From the NCBI GenBank assembly GCA_014529385.2, contig CM043964.1:106766087-106830086 (forward strand): 64,000 nt of DNA, written 5' to 3'. The notes beneath the pieces are model-generated. The model was not told the DNA's origin. It did no database searches and saw only the letters and a list, made by a program, of their open reading frames with translations. This DNA is from Adiantum capillus-veneris (Eukaryota > Streptophyta > Polypodiopsida > Polypodiales > Pteridaceae). Positions 32,901 to 50,192 of this stretch are shown here, piece after piece; the first letter of the stretch is position 1; each line of letters opens with the position of its first letter. Made by a program: the position numbers and the translations under genes.

Positions 32901-34113
32901 AAGAATCAATTTTAAGCTTTTCAGGTGCCTGTGTATCCTTATGCTGATTTTGAATTTGTAGTGTTTTTACTGGTGCTTATAATGGTAATGCAGAATCATC
33001 TGATTGCATTAAAAGTGACAGGTTAAATGCACTTACATCAAGATTCACATTTTCAATTTGCTCTGTACCTTGCTTTGCGGTTGATGTATCCTTGTTGTCA
33101 AGATTTCTTAGACAATCTTTAGCAAAATGTCCACCTTTTCATCCACAATCTGAGCAATACGCCATGACTGGTGGTATTTCAATCAGTTCTATCATGTCAA
33201 GCTCTTGCAGAGATGCTTCAGTTTCTATGCTGGCCAAGTTGTCGGCATCTTCTTTTAAAACACTAAGCATCAAACTGTAGACTGCTCCATCTTGACCTTT
33301 GTACCGTCTTTGACTCGATTCTCCAATTAGACTTGCTTCTATTGGTTGATATGTCGGATCTTCCGTTAGTGGCTCTCGGTTATAGATTTGACCATTGTAA
33401 TCCATGTAAAATGACCCTGATTGCATATGCACAAAATAGATGCTTTGCGGACTTGTGCAGATTTTTAGATAAACACTTGGGTTGAGTTTTTAAACCTCTA
33501 TCTACACTGCATCTTTAAGCTTGCAATACCTGGCTTCACTGAAGTCTGTGAACGTTTGGGAGTTCTCTGAATCTGGCTTTAATCTGATCAATAGGATCTT
33601 AGCTCCTGTGCTGCTTTTACTGCTTATAAGATACCTATGACCTTCTGTATCTGTGTACAAGACTTTGTCTCCATTGTAGCCATATAGCTGTAAAATCTGC
33701 TCTGTTGCAGTTGTACCTGTGTTGCCACTACTATTGGCTTGTTCTACTGTACTTGAACTCTTGGCTCGATTTGAGTCCATGTCGGCTTGTTCTGGGCCTT
33801 GAACAACTTACTTTGCAATCCACTGCGATCGATCGATTTTCAGCTTGATTGTGACAAATTTAAAACTTTCGGCTGCTCATGGCTTTGAGTTGGCTATTTT
33901 CTCACCGACAAATCTCATTTGCTTGTGCACGGTTTCCTCGGTGTGACTCTCCGACGATGCTTTTTTGCTAATTCTACCTTTTTTTTTCGGATTGTTGTTG
34001 GCTTTGCTAGCTTCTTTCTGGCTTTTGCTTTGTTCGTTGTGCTGTTTGCTCGGTGTGTGATTTTTTTTTTGCTTTTCTGGGTTTTTTTCGGCTCTTTCGG
34101 GTACTTCTGACAA
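29918..34113 (-). pseudogene. Degenerate gag-like coding region with duplicated modules
   Basis: The frame from 33780 to about 32662 is one phase broken by isolated stops (TAG 33502, a nearby TAA, TGA 33139, and others). It includes a near-canonical zinc knuckle AYCSDCG-stop-KGGHFAKDC with one extra residue. A module YMDYNGQIYNREPL...EASLIGESS..RYKGQDG..YSL (33400-33260) recurs as YFDQNSHRYRRESS...EAHIIGDPWDRQYQGKD..YSL (about 32500-32340), after a frameshift near 32660. The N-terminus (34113-33880) is lysine-rich. Further frames downstream (31895-29918) are lysine/serine-rich with no known domain. It looks like a structural protein region, but no protease or polymerase was seen. Confidence 0.5.
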
Positions 34114-34119
34114 GTTTCT

Positions 34120-35927
34120 TTCTATTTTTCTAAAATTTTTGTGAAATTTTGAATTTTCTAAATTTTTAGTATTTTTGTGATTTTTTACAAAAAATTTTGC
34201 AAAAGTTTCATTTTTTTTTTTTGGGTGAATTTTTCTAATTTTCTGGGGTTTTTTAAAGATTGTATGAGTTTTGTGATTTATTAGGATTTTTTCCGATCAA
34301 TTTTGGATTTTTAAAAGATTTTTGGTGAGTTTTTTCGAGTTTCTTACTCTTTTGGTAAAACTTTTTGTGAATTTTTGAATTTTTTGTGATTTTCTATGTG
34401 TTTTTTATGTTTCTGTGATTTTTTTAAAAACCCTTTTTTTAAAAATGAGTTTTCTATTTTTCATAATTTTCTAACTCCTTTTTTTATTTTTAATTGGGTT
34501 TTGAAAATTTTTATTTTTTTTAATGATTTTTAATGTTTTTTTTCAAAAATTTATAATATCTTCTTGTACTTGTGTGTTGTGTGTGTAAGGGTGGGTTCAC
34601 ACGTCACAAAGCACGAGAACGATGACGGAAGCGGAAGAAGAAAGAAGAAGAAGATTATTTTAGCGTCGCAGGAAACTATCCCAAGATACGTAAAGCTCTA
34701 TCTGACGAGGAAAGTCCATGCGTCGAAAGGCACGCTCGGGAATCGGAAAAAAACCGCTTTTAGGTCGAAAATTAGCCGAAACGCGTAAAATCACCCGAAA
34801 ATCCAAAAAAATTACCAAAAATTTGTAAAAATTATCCGAAAAATAGCCAAAAAAAATTACAAATTCTCCACACATTGAGGAATAGTGCAACCAAATAAAA
34901 TTGCCAAAATCACATCAATTCAATCGCCAATTAATTTCATCAATAAAATCAAGACTAGGTAAAAAATTGACGCAATTAGAGTGTGTAAATCCTTGTTTTG
35001 AGCACAAAAATGTAGCATTTAATCATTACGCACAAAAATTATGGAATCAAAATATGAATCAATCATGCAAATTTAGCACTTTTTAAGCACACACAAAAAA
35101 ATAAATAAAAAAATTGACAGTTTTACCAATCTTTAGGTGCGCACACAAAAGGGTGAAATTTGTCGAATTTGTAATATGACTTCACAAATCAATAGTTGGG
35201 CATGAGCACAACACAAATCAATCATCACAATTCAAAAATCATAACGCACACATTGATTTTTTAGTGCACAAACATGAGCAAAATAGTACACACACACCTA
35301 AAATTAACATACACACACTCAATTAGAATGCATACACACTTGATTTTAGTGCACACACACTTGAAATTGACCATCCAAGCATGCACTCAACTCAATTAGG
35401 CACCCAATTAGCAATCTACAATCATCAATTAGCAATTGAAACTTGTCAAATCATACGGCACCAATTCTTAAAATTTTGGCATTACGACGGCGTGAAAACA
35501 AAAAATCATAAAATTTTCAATCCACATTGCATTACATTACATTGCATCAACATAGCATAGCATTACATTGCATCATCATGGTGGGATCTCTACACAATTC
35601 TACATATCTCTAGATTCTAGGGAGGTTGAGAATACCACCTTGATTACCTTTCCATTGAAGATCAATTGAATGGTCGAATTCTCCAATCCTTCATAGCAAA
35701 TTAGTAAGTTAGCAAAAATTGGTCTAATTAGCAAGGGGTGAGTGTGAAATGGAGTGTGTAAACACACAATTGGCAAGATACGGTGACACATTAGGGAATT
35801 ATGAACACAATGCTTCATGCACACACATTCAAAATCCACAAAAACATAAACACACAAGTGAAATTAGTAGTGAAATTAATGAGGGAATGCATTCGATATG
35901 CCACAATTACACTAGCGTAGGCCATCG
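34120..35927 (-). other. Leader of the minus-strand element
   Basis: A T-rich, then CA-rich low-complexity stretch lies between the primer site and the first open frame. No gene is seen. Confidence 0.5.
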
Positions 35928-35945
35928 TCCTCGATAACGGCACCA
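35928..35945 (-). promoter_or_regulatory. Primer-binding site, TGGTGCCGTT type
   Basis: TGGTGCCGTTATCGAGGA on the minus strand lies two bases from the LTR end ACCCCCAACA. The TGG-GCCGTT form is typical of plant Ty3/gypsy elements. Confidence 0.8.
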
Positions 35946-35947
35946 AA

Positions 35948-36500
35948 TGTTGGGGGTCCCATTGTTGCAATAGCTCCAATGACCAACAAAATTATGAGGG
36001 ATGAGCTACTCGGCTAGGGCATGGAAACACTCACACATTTAGTGAGCTAATCGTGGCAACACAAATGGTTAACTCTACGAGGTGAGCTTCTCGGCCTATG
36101 GAGAAGCTAAGCCGCAATGAAGGGTAATCTCCATATCCACTTCTCTTCACCTCTAATCAACCCAATCACACACACTATGATTGCAAGACGCACACAACAT
36201 TAATCCTATCATGCAACATACTAATCGCAAGCACACACACATAGATCTATCGAGCACCACACTCCAATCAAACATACATACACACAAAAGAAAAAGAGGG
36301 CAATCACACAAGATTAGAGAGGGATTAACCACTAATTAGTTAAGATCTAGTTAATCTAAGCATCATAGGCAATCATAAAAAGCATGAGAGAGGCATAGTG
36401 AGAGAGAATGAATCATTGATTAGTGTTAATCAAATCTCATGAACAAGGAAAAGCTCAAGGACTCCATAGCCACACACCTCAAGAGCTCTCACCAAAGAGT
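35948..36500 (-). repeat. 5' LTR fragment (R-U5)
   Basis: On the minus strand it ends GGGACCCCCAACA. It matches 27453-27956 in reverse. The match stops at 36500, so the U3 part is missing. Confidence 0.8.
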
Positions 36501-38260
36501 ATTTAACCAACTTTTTTGAGCTTTCAAGTACATAATTTGGCTATTGGAAGCCATTCACTTTCATTCCATTAAGAGTCGCAGTCATCTCTAGCTCATAGAT
36601 TGCTTTTAAATTGAAAATTTCATGTGAGCTAGTTGTTAGCCAACTTGTTTGAAAAGCTTTAAATTGTAAAAACTGGCTTGAAGAGCCACTTCATTTCATT
36701 CAAAAGTTGCATTATTTTCAGCTCTTTGCTTATTTTTTTCATATTTTCATTGAGCTAGAAATTAATCAAACTTTTGAATCATGCATGAGAGACTTTAAAT
36801 TGCAAAATTTGCTTATGTAGAAGCATTTTATCTCTCTCCTTGTTGATATGTATGCATAAATTTGCTATCAAAGAGCATCATGTGAATAACCAAAGACACT
36901 TTTTTCCCTTGGGTTTTTTCCCTTTGGAAAATTCAGGAATGCAAGACCCTAGCTTTAGGTTTTCATTAATGTTTTTTTTTGCTTTTGGATTTCAATAAAT
37001 GGCTTTTGTAGCTTGTGTTTACACTTAGCTTCAAAAAGCTTCTTTTGCAAATAAAAAGGATCAAGAAGGCTTCTCTACAAAGGGGATGCTTGCTCAAGGA
37101 TGCTCAAAAGAGCATGAATAGGTGTAATCCTTCCATGATTTTTCTCTTTTGTTCATCTCTCCATTCTCTTGCTTGGCTTAAGTGAAAGTTTGCTTCTAAG
37201 CTATGGTTTTTTCATGTTCTAAAGCTAGGCATTCTAAAGTTTCAACACTTTTCTTTGTGAAAATTAACTCATCAAAAAATTTGGTTTTATGTGTGCTAAT
37301 CATAGGTAATTGACCTTGACCTTAGGTTAATGTAGGTTCATTTCTCATTAGTCCTAGACTCTTAGTGATAGTTTTAATATCCCATTCATTTTTAACATGA
37401 CCTAGGGCTATGATTAGGCTTTAGTCCTTTAGTCCAATTGCCATTAGCATCTCAAATTGGAAGCAAATAAAAAAGTGCTAAAAAACGAAACAATGAAGGA
37501 AAAAAGTGTCAAGAAAAAGTAGCAAAAATGCTACTAGACACATAAAAAGAAAATTTATATGTTATGTTGTGTCTATGTGAGGCCTAGCGCCTTATTGACA
37601 CTTGGTAAGCGAGGCGAATCACTTTGGCTCGCTTGGTCAAGGCCCTAAACCGATGCCCTAGGCTAATAGGGATTAGTCGTCTCTTTGGTGGGCTAGTAGG
37701 CTTTTGGAACACCTTCTTGAGTGTTCAAGGAGCCGAGAGTCGTACCTAGACTTGCCTTGGGGGGTGGTAGCCTTGTGATTGTGCTTTACTTTTTTCAATG
37801 AATGACAAAAACAAAACTTCCATGTGGTTCAAAAAGCCTTGACAATGTACTGATAGATTAGGAGCTTTTTTATAGCCCGTAGACATGATAGACTTGAATA
37901 ATTTATTAAGATTGTTCACATAGTTTTTAGGCTAGTAGGTTTATGAACTTGCATTAGCCTAGGGTTATAATTGATTGCTTATATTTCATGCATAAAACTG
38001 AAATTTAAAGTGGTTTATCTTCACAATAGTTTTGAGTGTTTTTTTGCTTTATGCTGTCTAGTTTTTGACTATGACTGACCCATCTTTTAGAAGCAAAAAA
38101 TCCCTTTGCATGATTGTTCATTTGTGCTTCATGTTTTATTTATTCTTGTTGGCCTTTGATGCTCATTACTTGTTCTTATGTTTTGTAGCTCAACATTTCT
38201 TCCACGGACTTGCTTTATACCATGTCACCGTGTCTTGGAGACGAGGACGTGCGCCAAATT
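36501..38260 (+). other. 3' non-coding interior of a second LTR element
   Basis: No gene is seen. It leads into the polypurine tract at 38261. The last 60 bases (GTGTCTTGGAGACGAGGACG...GCGCCAAATT) resemble the pre-tract sequence of the minus-strand element, suggesting related families. Confidence 0.5.
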
Positions 38261-38273
38261 AGGAAGGGGGGAA
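38261..38273 (+). promoter_or_regulatory. Polypurine tract of second element
   Basis: AGGAAGGGGGGAA directly precedes TGCTAGCAGCGG, the start of an LTR. Confidence 0.85.
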
Positions 38274-39114
38274 TGCTAGCAGCGGCTAACACAGGCTACA
38301 CCAATTATGCACCAAGCTGTAGATGTGCTATAGTGCACAATATTTCCTTTCCATTGTATAGGGCCTTGGGCTCATTTAGGAGTTCCAAAGTTGTATAAGT
38401 CTAGGCTAAAGATCTCAACTTTATCCCATAGTTGAAGGGTTTGAGGCCCAAAGCTATAAAAGAGCCCTATGCTTAATGAGAAGTCATTCGTGGGTGAGTT
38501 CTTCTCTTTGTAGAGTGGATGGTCACGAGGCTCATGGGATTTGCATGCCCATGTAGCTCTTGATTTTTAATAATCAATTACACTTTCTTTCTTATTAGAC
38601 TTCTTTGTTTGATTATGTGGAGTGAGATTGTATTAGTGTGATGGTAGATCTACTAATCCTTTTTTTGAGTTAATCTATTATATCCACACCATTGGCCATG
38701 GTGTGTGAGGGCTATGCATTCCTTCTCTTCATCTCTCTCTACAAGGTGTGCGGTTAGTGTGTGTGCATACGTAGTCGCATTGAGGGGTTGTGCCGGGATG
38801 GACACACTAATGCGGAGTAGGTATGTTAATTGCATGCTTGTGTAGTTGTGTGATTAAGAGTTGTGAATAGAGTGATTGATGTGAGAGGTTAATTTCAACC
38901 ACATGATTGTGTGCAAGTGATTAGTAAGAAGGAATGTGTTGTTGATTAGAGGAAGACCTTTCCATGGCTCTCTCTATGATGAGTAGAAGGATCCCTTGAA
39001 TCCTCTATGTCTATACATCCTAGGCTCATGATTCCATGCCCTAGCCGGCTTGCCGATTCATGATTTGAGAATTTTGTGGGTTGCGATTAGGTCATGCTAC
39101 AACGCCTCCCAACA
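38274..39114 (+). repeat. LTR of second family
   Basis: It begins TGCTAGCAGCGG and carries a TATA-like site (GCTATAAAAGAGCCC, about 38451). It ends near CTCCCAACA. The phrase CCATGCCCTAGCCGG near its end is shared with the LTR at 27091-27956, as is the CCCAACA terminus. The 3' boundary is a best guess because no primer site follows. Confidence 0.6.
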
Positions 39115-39477
39115 ACTAGGAAATGTGAGAGCATATCCATAGGATGGATGGCTATTCCCTCGTAGAGATAGCCAACCAGTATGACTTTTTGGAAGACAAA
39201 AGCAAGAAAGTCCGACAGTTTAAGGAAGGTGGACAATCAATTAAATTTCACACGTTTTCTGGTTATAGAGATGCTTTGAAGGATTTCTCTTTTGTACAGC
39301 AGTTTGACATCGCTTTCGCGGGAGGGGGTTACTCAGAGCACTCTAAGATTTGGAGAGCTGCCTCTTACTTTAAGGGGAACACTCGAACTTGGTGGTCCAT
39401 GCTTCTATTAAACAAGACTGCGCCAGCTAAATGACTGAAATTCAAGAGGCTTTTTATCTCTTCTTGGCTGACTCGAG

Positions 39478-44352
<4,875 letters not shown>

Positions 44353-46153
44353 TCCAACGCAGCACAATGGATCAACCTCCCCTCATCCAGTGCAACTAGA
44401 ATAGAGCATGCTTTCAGAGCAGAAACCATGATAATGTGATTCGGTTCGACAACTCCACCCTCCTGTAAAGCGCGCATTAAATTTAGGACTTCTTGGCTCA
44501 AACCAGACTCCAGGTAGCCTGTCATCATGATTCCCCATATTACAACATCTTTACCTGAGAGTTGGTTGAAAACCCTACGAGCATCCTCAAGGATTCCGCA
44601 TATTGAATAGGTATCAATCAAGGAAGCCCCAACAAATTTTTCACACTCAAAACCGCTCTCGATTATCTGTGAATGTATCAATTTTGCCTCACCAATCATG
44701 GACCTCGTACATGCTTTCAGCATGTCCGTGAAGGAGATTCTATCCAAATTCAGACCCTCCTCCTGCATCAAGTCCGCGACATGAACAGTCTCTTGGCCAT
44801 GCTTCTGTATAGCAGACCCAGATATCATCATACTCCAGTCCACAGAACGTCGCGTGGCCAATTTTGCAAAGACGTTATGGGCATCTTCAATACTCCCACA
44901 CTTGGAATACAAGTTTACAAGTGTGCTCCTAACAAAGTTATCAACATCATTACAAGAACAAACAATGTGTGCATGGATTAATTTAGCTTGCCATAAGTCA
45001 CCTGAGTCTGAACATGCTTTCAATGCACATGCAAGAGTGAAACAATTAGGCTGCACACCCTCCTTTTGCATTTCCCAGAAGAGCTCAAGGGCCTCTTGAG
45101 GTCGACCATGCTGGGTAAAACCATTCATCATAGAACTACAAGCCACCACATCCCGATGCTGAGAGTTCAAGAAAGTGTGGCGTGCATCTTCAAGGCTTCC
45201 ACATTTTGCGTACATGTCAACCAAAGAGTTCTCAAAAGGACAATCTGGTCTGAGACCATTTTGGATGAATTGGTCATGAACTAGCATTCCTTGCGTAATG
45301 CTTGCGACACTTGCACATGCATTGAACACTATTGTGAAAATCACATTGTCTGGCCTTAGCCCTTGTCGCAACATTTGCAAGTACAGTTGTAAAGCTTCAT
45401 GACCACGACCGAGCTTTGTGTACTGACCAATCAAGACACTCCAGGTTACTAGCTCCAACCTTGAATATCTTTCAAAAAGTCTATATGCATCCTCAAGGCA
45501 ACCACATTGCGCATACAAAGATACTAGACAATTTATGATGAAAACATCCGCATCAAAGCCCTGTTCCAAAATATAGCCATGAATTGCCTTGCCCTCTGGC
45601 AAAGCTGCTAAAATGCTACATGCCTTTAAAACTGCAGCGATAGTGTGTCCATCCTGCTCCATAGCTGACTGACATGCTCGAAAAAATAGAATGATGGCCT
45701 GAATTGCTTGCCCAAACTTCGTGTAAGAACAGATGATGGCACACAGTGAAAGGCAGCCTGCCCTTGGTAGTCTTCTAAACACTTGATCAGCTTCTGTTAA
45801 ACTCCCACCAGAAGCAAACATCTGAATTAGTAAGCTTCCTAGAAGATCAACTGTTTCAAACCCAATTAGACTAATAATTGCATGTGTTCTCCTTCCATAT
45901 TTCAAATCTTTGTTGCGTATCGTCTTCTGTAGGACGCAAGAAAAATAAGCACCCAGATCATACCATCCTCGCTCCATCACGCTAGGCACATCTTTGACAT
46001 TATTATCTACCGCCCATGCTAACAAAAGCATCACCCGTAATCTGTCTGATCAACAAAAAAGTTAAGGCTTTCACTATTTAAAGGTGAGGCTTAACTTTTT
46101 GGGGGGCCCTTCCTACGTCTTCTACAACGACAAGCTCCCTCCAACCCTCGGCA

Positions 46154-49100
46154 ATGGATACCACGGCTTCTCCCAACGATCCATCCAAGCATACGAGGGC
46201 TAATGAGGCTGCCCCCACCACCCCTTCGGTTGGTCCTCTTTTCACCGGCAGCGGGATTAGTTCCCTTTTCTTGCAATCCACCGCCACTACAACCTCTTCT
46301 TCGACTCTTTTCCCCGCGAGCATCCGCGCATCTTTGTGCCCTCCTAATGGGGCCGTTTCTCTCCCGGGATTCACCTCGGCGGCGGCCCTTATCAACCCAT
46401 CCACATCCGCTTGGGGCCACCATGCCCCCGGCTTACCCGCTTTCTCTACCCTCACCTCCTCCAAGAAATCGCTTTTTGACCCGGAGGAGCTACGAGGCCT
46501 CACGGCCAACCTACCCCTCGAGGACCTTGATCAACTCTCCCTCCCCTCATCCAAAGCCTTTGGCTCCGCTAATGCGGCCTTTGTATCAAGGTGTAATGCC
46601 TTCTCCAAATCCAACCAAAGCGGTATTCTCTCAAGCCCCCCCCCTCACCTTCCCCACCACCTTCGGCTCCCTCTCGGCAAACTCCTCCTCCTTCGCATTT
46701 GCCCCATCCCTAGCCTTTAACCCACCTATTGATACCCTACCCTTTCTTCTCGCCATCAACAAACCTTAGAATTTGACAAAATTGTTGCCCTTTCTTTAGC
46801 GGAGTTCAAAACCCTTAACCATAAGCTCCACAAAGCCTCTTCACACCTCACTCATTTGCAAAATCTTCTCGCCAACCAAAAAGCCCCCCTTAGCCTTTGT
46901 ATGAAGCCTTCCCGCCTCTCCCTAGAGGACTCTCAAGCACAAGCACTTTTGAGTGCCAAAATAGAAGCGCTCAACATCCAATTCCAATTGGATTGCACTC
47001 AAGCCTACATTCACGCCCAAGGAATTCTTGTCACCAACCTTCAAAGAAACTTTGATTCTTACCATGACATAGTTGAGGAGAGGCTTCTTGACCTTACCAA
47101 GAAACTTGCCTCTATCTCCTTTCCAAGAGTACAACCCTCGGCTTGGGCCAATCAACTCCTCGCTTGGAAGCTTTCCTCGCTACATGAGTTTGATGCGCAA
47201 CTTCAAAATGCCATCCTTCAAACCCATTTGGCCTCTTCAATGAGCACGGCGGCCCATAATGCAAGGAAGAGAGCTCAAGCTACCATCTTGGAAGAAGTAG
47301 AGTCACTTCCCAAGGAGGAAACGGTGGGTGAATTGGTGCATCATGAAGTGACCACGCAAATGAAGAATCTTCTCTCACCACCACCAGAGAGGCCTCCTAA
47401 CCCTAAAAACTCCCATCGTGTAGTCCACAATTAGAAAACCCTCCCTTTGGCAAGAGCCTCTCATGAAGAGGGTTTTCATCAACCATTCAAAAAACCTAAA
47501 CCCTCCTCCCCGGGAATCCTCCCTTCTCCCTACACCCCTTGTAAACCTCCATTGAGCTCCTCCTCCTCCAAGAAAACCCTTTTTTCTCCTCCCCCCTCCC
47601 CCAACCCCACCTATATCCCTTCCCTTTTGAAAACACCTAACTATCCTTTGGACCCTTCTTCCTCCTCCACTCCTTTCCCTCACCCTCCACATCCCCACCC
47701 AAAGCATAATCTCCCTTGTAAACCAAGAGGATCAAAAAACTTGCAATAAACTTGCAATGGAGGAGGAAGAAATAAGCTTTGAGCACCCTTCCTCTTGGGT
47801 CCACTTGCTCTTCTCCCATTCCCCTCTTTATCCTTTTATTTGGATCCCTCCTCCATGTAACTTCTCTTTTCTCCCCCTCTCTTGCCATAATTTTAGAGAA
47901 AGGTCTAAATATTGGCTCCCCCTCACCAACCCCATCTCTATAAAATCTTAGCCTTGAGTAAGCAAACACTTTTTACCTTAGAGCATAAGATTACTAACCT
48001 CTCCTTTCACAACCTTGCCAATCGCTCTATCTCATCCTCGGAGCGTAGAGTGTTAGGCCTAGGACTTAACTACATTCCCCCCTCCCCTCCTCCACCTTCT
48101 TCTTCTATCTTCGGGGCATACTCCAACCTCAAAAGAAGCCTACAACTCAAACTTTTTTTCAAAGAAGGGCTCACTCTTTCTCCTTCCTTTTCTCTCCCTA
48201 ACCCTTCTTGGAACCCTCCCTCTCACTCCACCACCTTGAGGATGGCTTTTGATTGTACTTTCTCCCGTTTGAAACCCCTCCTTAGTCATCTTTCTCCTTT
48301 CCTTCCCAAAACCCTCTTAATGAACGCCATCTCTTCTCTTAAAAATGATCATAAAATTTTGATTAAACCGGCCGACAAAAACCTTGGCCCCGTCATTCTC
48401 TCTCACTCTTGGTACACTAAAGAGGCACTATGCCATCTCCTAGACCCTCTCACATACTCTCCCATCGCTACCCCTCCTTTGCCCTTTGTACAATCCACTC
48501 TTTTTTCCATTGTGACGAACTTTCATCTCCTACCTTCTAAAGAGAGAGCGTTCATCCTCTCCTCTTCCCTTGCCCCTCCCAAACCTTGTCCTTTCTTCCT
48601 TCTACCTAAAATACATAAACTAATCCTTGTAGGCCGCCCTATTTGTTCCTACAAGGGTTATATCCTAGAAAATGCCTCGAAGTGGCTTCATGCACAACTC
48701 TTCCCCATTCTCTTAGCCAAAAAGCAACACCTCAAGGACTCTCATTCTCTCATCTTAGACTTAGCCTCTATCCCCTTCTCCCCCCCATGTCACTCTCTTT
48801 ACCTTTGATGTCGAATCCTTGTACCCTAGCATTCCTATCCAAGAAGGACTTAACGCTATGAAAAACTCTATTCTTGGCTTCTTTCCTCTTCCCAAGATCC
48901 ACTTTATTCTTTCCCTTGCCTCTCATTCTCAACCACCACTACATCTCGTTTAAAGGTAAATTCTGGCATCAGGTCAAAGGAACCGCTATGGGGTCTAACT
49001 TTACGGTAGTGTACGCCTGTCTTTTTCTTTGTTCTTTGGAAGAGGGTGGGAAACTTTTTTCTTCCCCTTCTCTCCTGTACTTCAAGAGGTTCATAGACGA

Positions 49101-49785
49101 CGCTTTCGGTGTATGGGAAGGCCCCCCCGCCATTCTAGAAAAGCACCTCCTTGAGTATGGGCATCCTCTCCAAGAGCATATAAAGATCACCCCCTTCATC
49201 TCCTCGCAGGAAGCCTTCATCTTGGACATACATTTTTTTAAAGGGCCCTCTTTCTTCTCTAAAGGGATTTTACACACACACTGCTACTAGAAACCTCTTA
49301 ACTCTTATAACTACATCCCGTGGCAATCTTGGCATCCCACCCACCAGAAAATTGCCTTTATCTTATCAGAGCTCAAGAGGTATATCATTAGGGAAAACTC
49401 GCTTGAGGGCTTTATTTCCATACGCAACCTCTTATTCCATCGGCTGAGGGCCAAAGGATACCCGGCACCTTTTTTGAAAGCATGTTTTTTGTTTGTAATC
49501 TATGCTTCCAGGCCCCATCTCCTTCTTAAGGGTAACCACAAGAATGCCCCACCTTCCATTGTCAAAATCCCCTTTTCACCCTTCACCCGCAAACTCAACC
49601 TAGCCCGCTCCATTAACCAACCTCTCTCTAAACTTCTTGTTAATAGCTCTGAACTCCCCCCTATTTCCAAACCGGTCATCTGTTGGCTTAATGCACCAAA
49701 TATGGGCAATCTTCTATCAGATAGGAACCCCTCCTTCCCTTCCCCTTCCCCTTTCCCTTTCCCTTACCTCCCCTCTATTCCTTAA
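46154..49785 (+). pseudogene. Penelope-like reverse transcriptase polyprotein (frameshifted)
   Basis: The N-terminal part (46154-47750) is proline/serine-rich with a helical region (SLAEFKTLNHKLHKASSH to HHEVTTQMKNLL) and at least two frameshifts. The polymerase starts near 47960 (NLSFHNLANRSIS, VLGLGLNYIPP). It continues with IKPADKNLGPVIL, FFLLPKIHK, VGRPICSYKGYILENASKWL and, after a shift in a C run near 48780, TFDVESLYPSIP. Next come WHQVKGTAMGSN, FKRFIDDAFGVWEG (the YIDD-type catalytic box), then WHPTHQKIAF and FHRLRAKGYP. These blocks and their order are those of Penelope-like elements, distinct from LTR and LINE polymerases. The end (VICWLNAPNMGNLLSDRNP) is the usual polymerase end, and it is followed by a stop, not by GIY-YIG. 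Frameshifts make it inactive as read. Confidence 0.8.
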
Positions 49786-50192
49786 AAATTACCACCCCCC
49801 ACCCTCTTTTAAGCTTAGAACCCACCATACCTCATCCTACCCCTTATTTTTTTTGTCATTGTTCCCCTTCCACGTACTCCATACTTTTTTGGCATTATTC
49901 CCCCCATACCACCCTCCTCTTACTCCAAAAAAATTTTGGTCATCTTTCCCCCCCCCCCCCCCATACTACCTACCTCTTGCTCCATGAATTTTGGAGTCCA
50001 AGTCCCTTTCTCTTTGTACCCCCCCCGCTTAACCACTCTTTACATCCCTCTTTTCCTCCTTTTCCTACCCCATTAAAAGAGCTAATCCCTCTCTATTAAT
50101 GAGGCCCCCCACTCTTTAAACCATGTACTTACCTTGGGAACCTCTCTTCTCTCAAGTGGATGCCTATTTAAACCCTCTCACTCCTCTTGTAT
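49786..50192. other. C-rich 3' region of the Penelope-like element
   Basis: Low-complexity C-rich sequence lies between the polymerase stop and the ribozyme. No gene is seen. Confidence 0.5.

Larger units (their letters stand above)
27976..36500 (-). mobile_element. Large Ty3/gypsy-type LTR element without reverse transcriptase
   Basis: On the minus strand the order is LTR R-U5 fragment (36500-35948), primer site, a long leader, degenerate gag-like frames (about 34113-29918), tandem repeats, polypurine tract, and a U3 piece of the 3' LTR (28262-27976). No reverse transcriptase, integrase or RNase H motif is visible in the 7.6 kb interior, so the copy is non-autonomous. Both LTRs are incomplete: the 5' LTR lacks U3 and the 3' LTR is cut where it meets an inverted LTR. 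Placement in Ty3/gypsy rests on the primer site and on the polypurine tract; both are suggestive only. Confidence 0.65.

Noticed and set aside
34690-34740. A second hammerhead-like core, CTGACGA followed later by GAAA
   Set aside because: No stem II pairing of at least two good pairs lies between the two cores, and no flanking strands pair as stem I or stem III.
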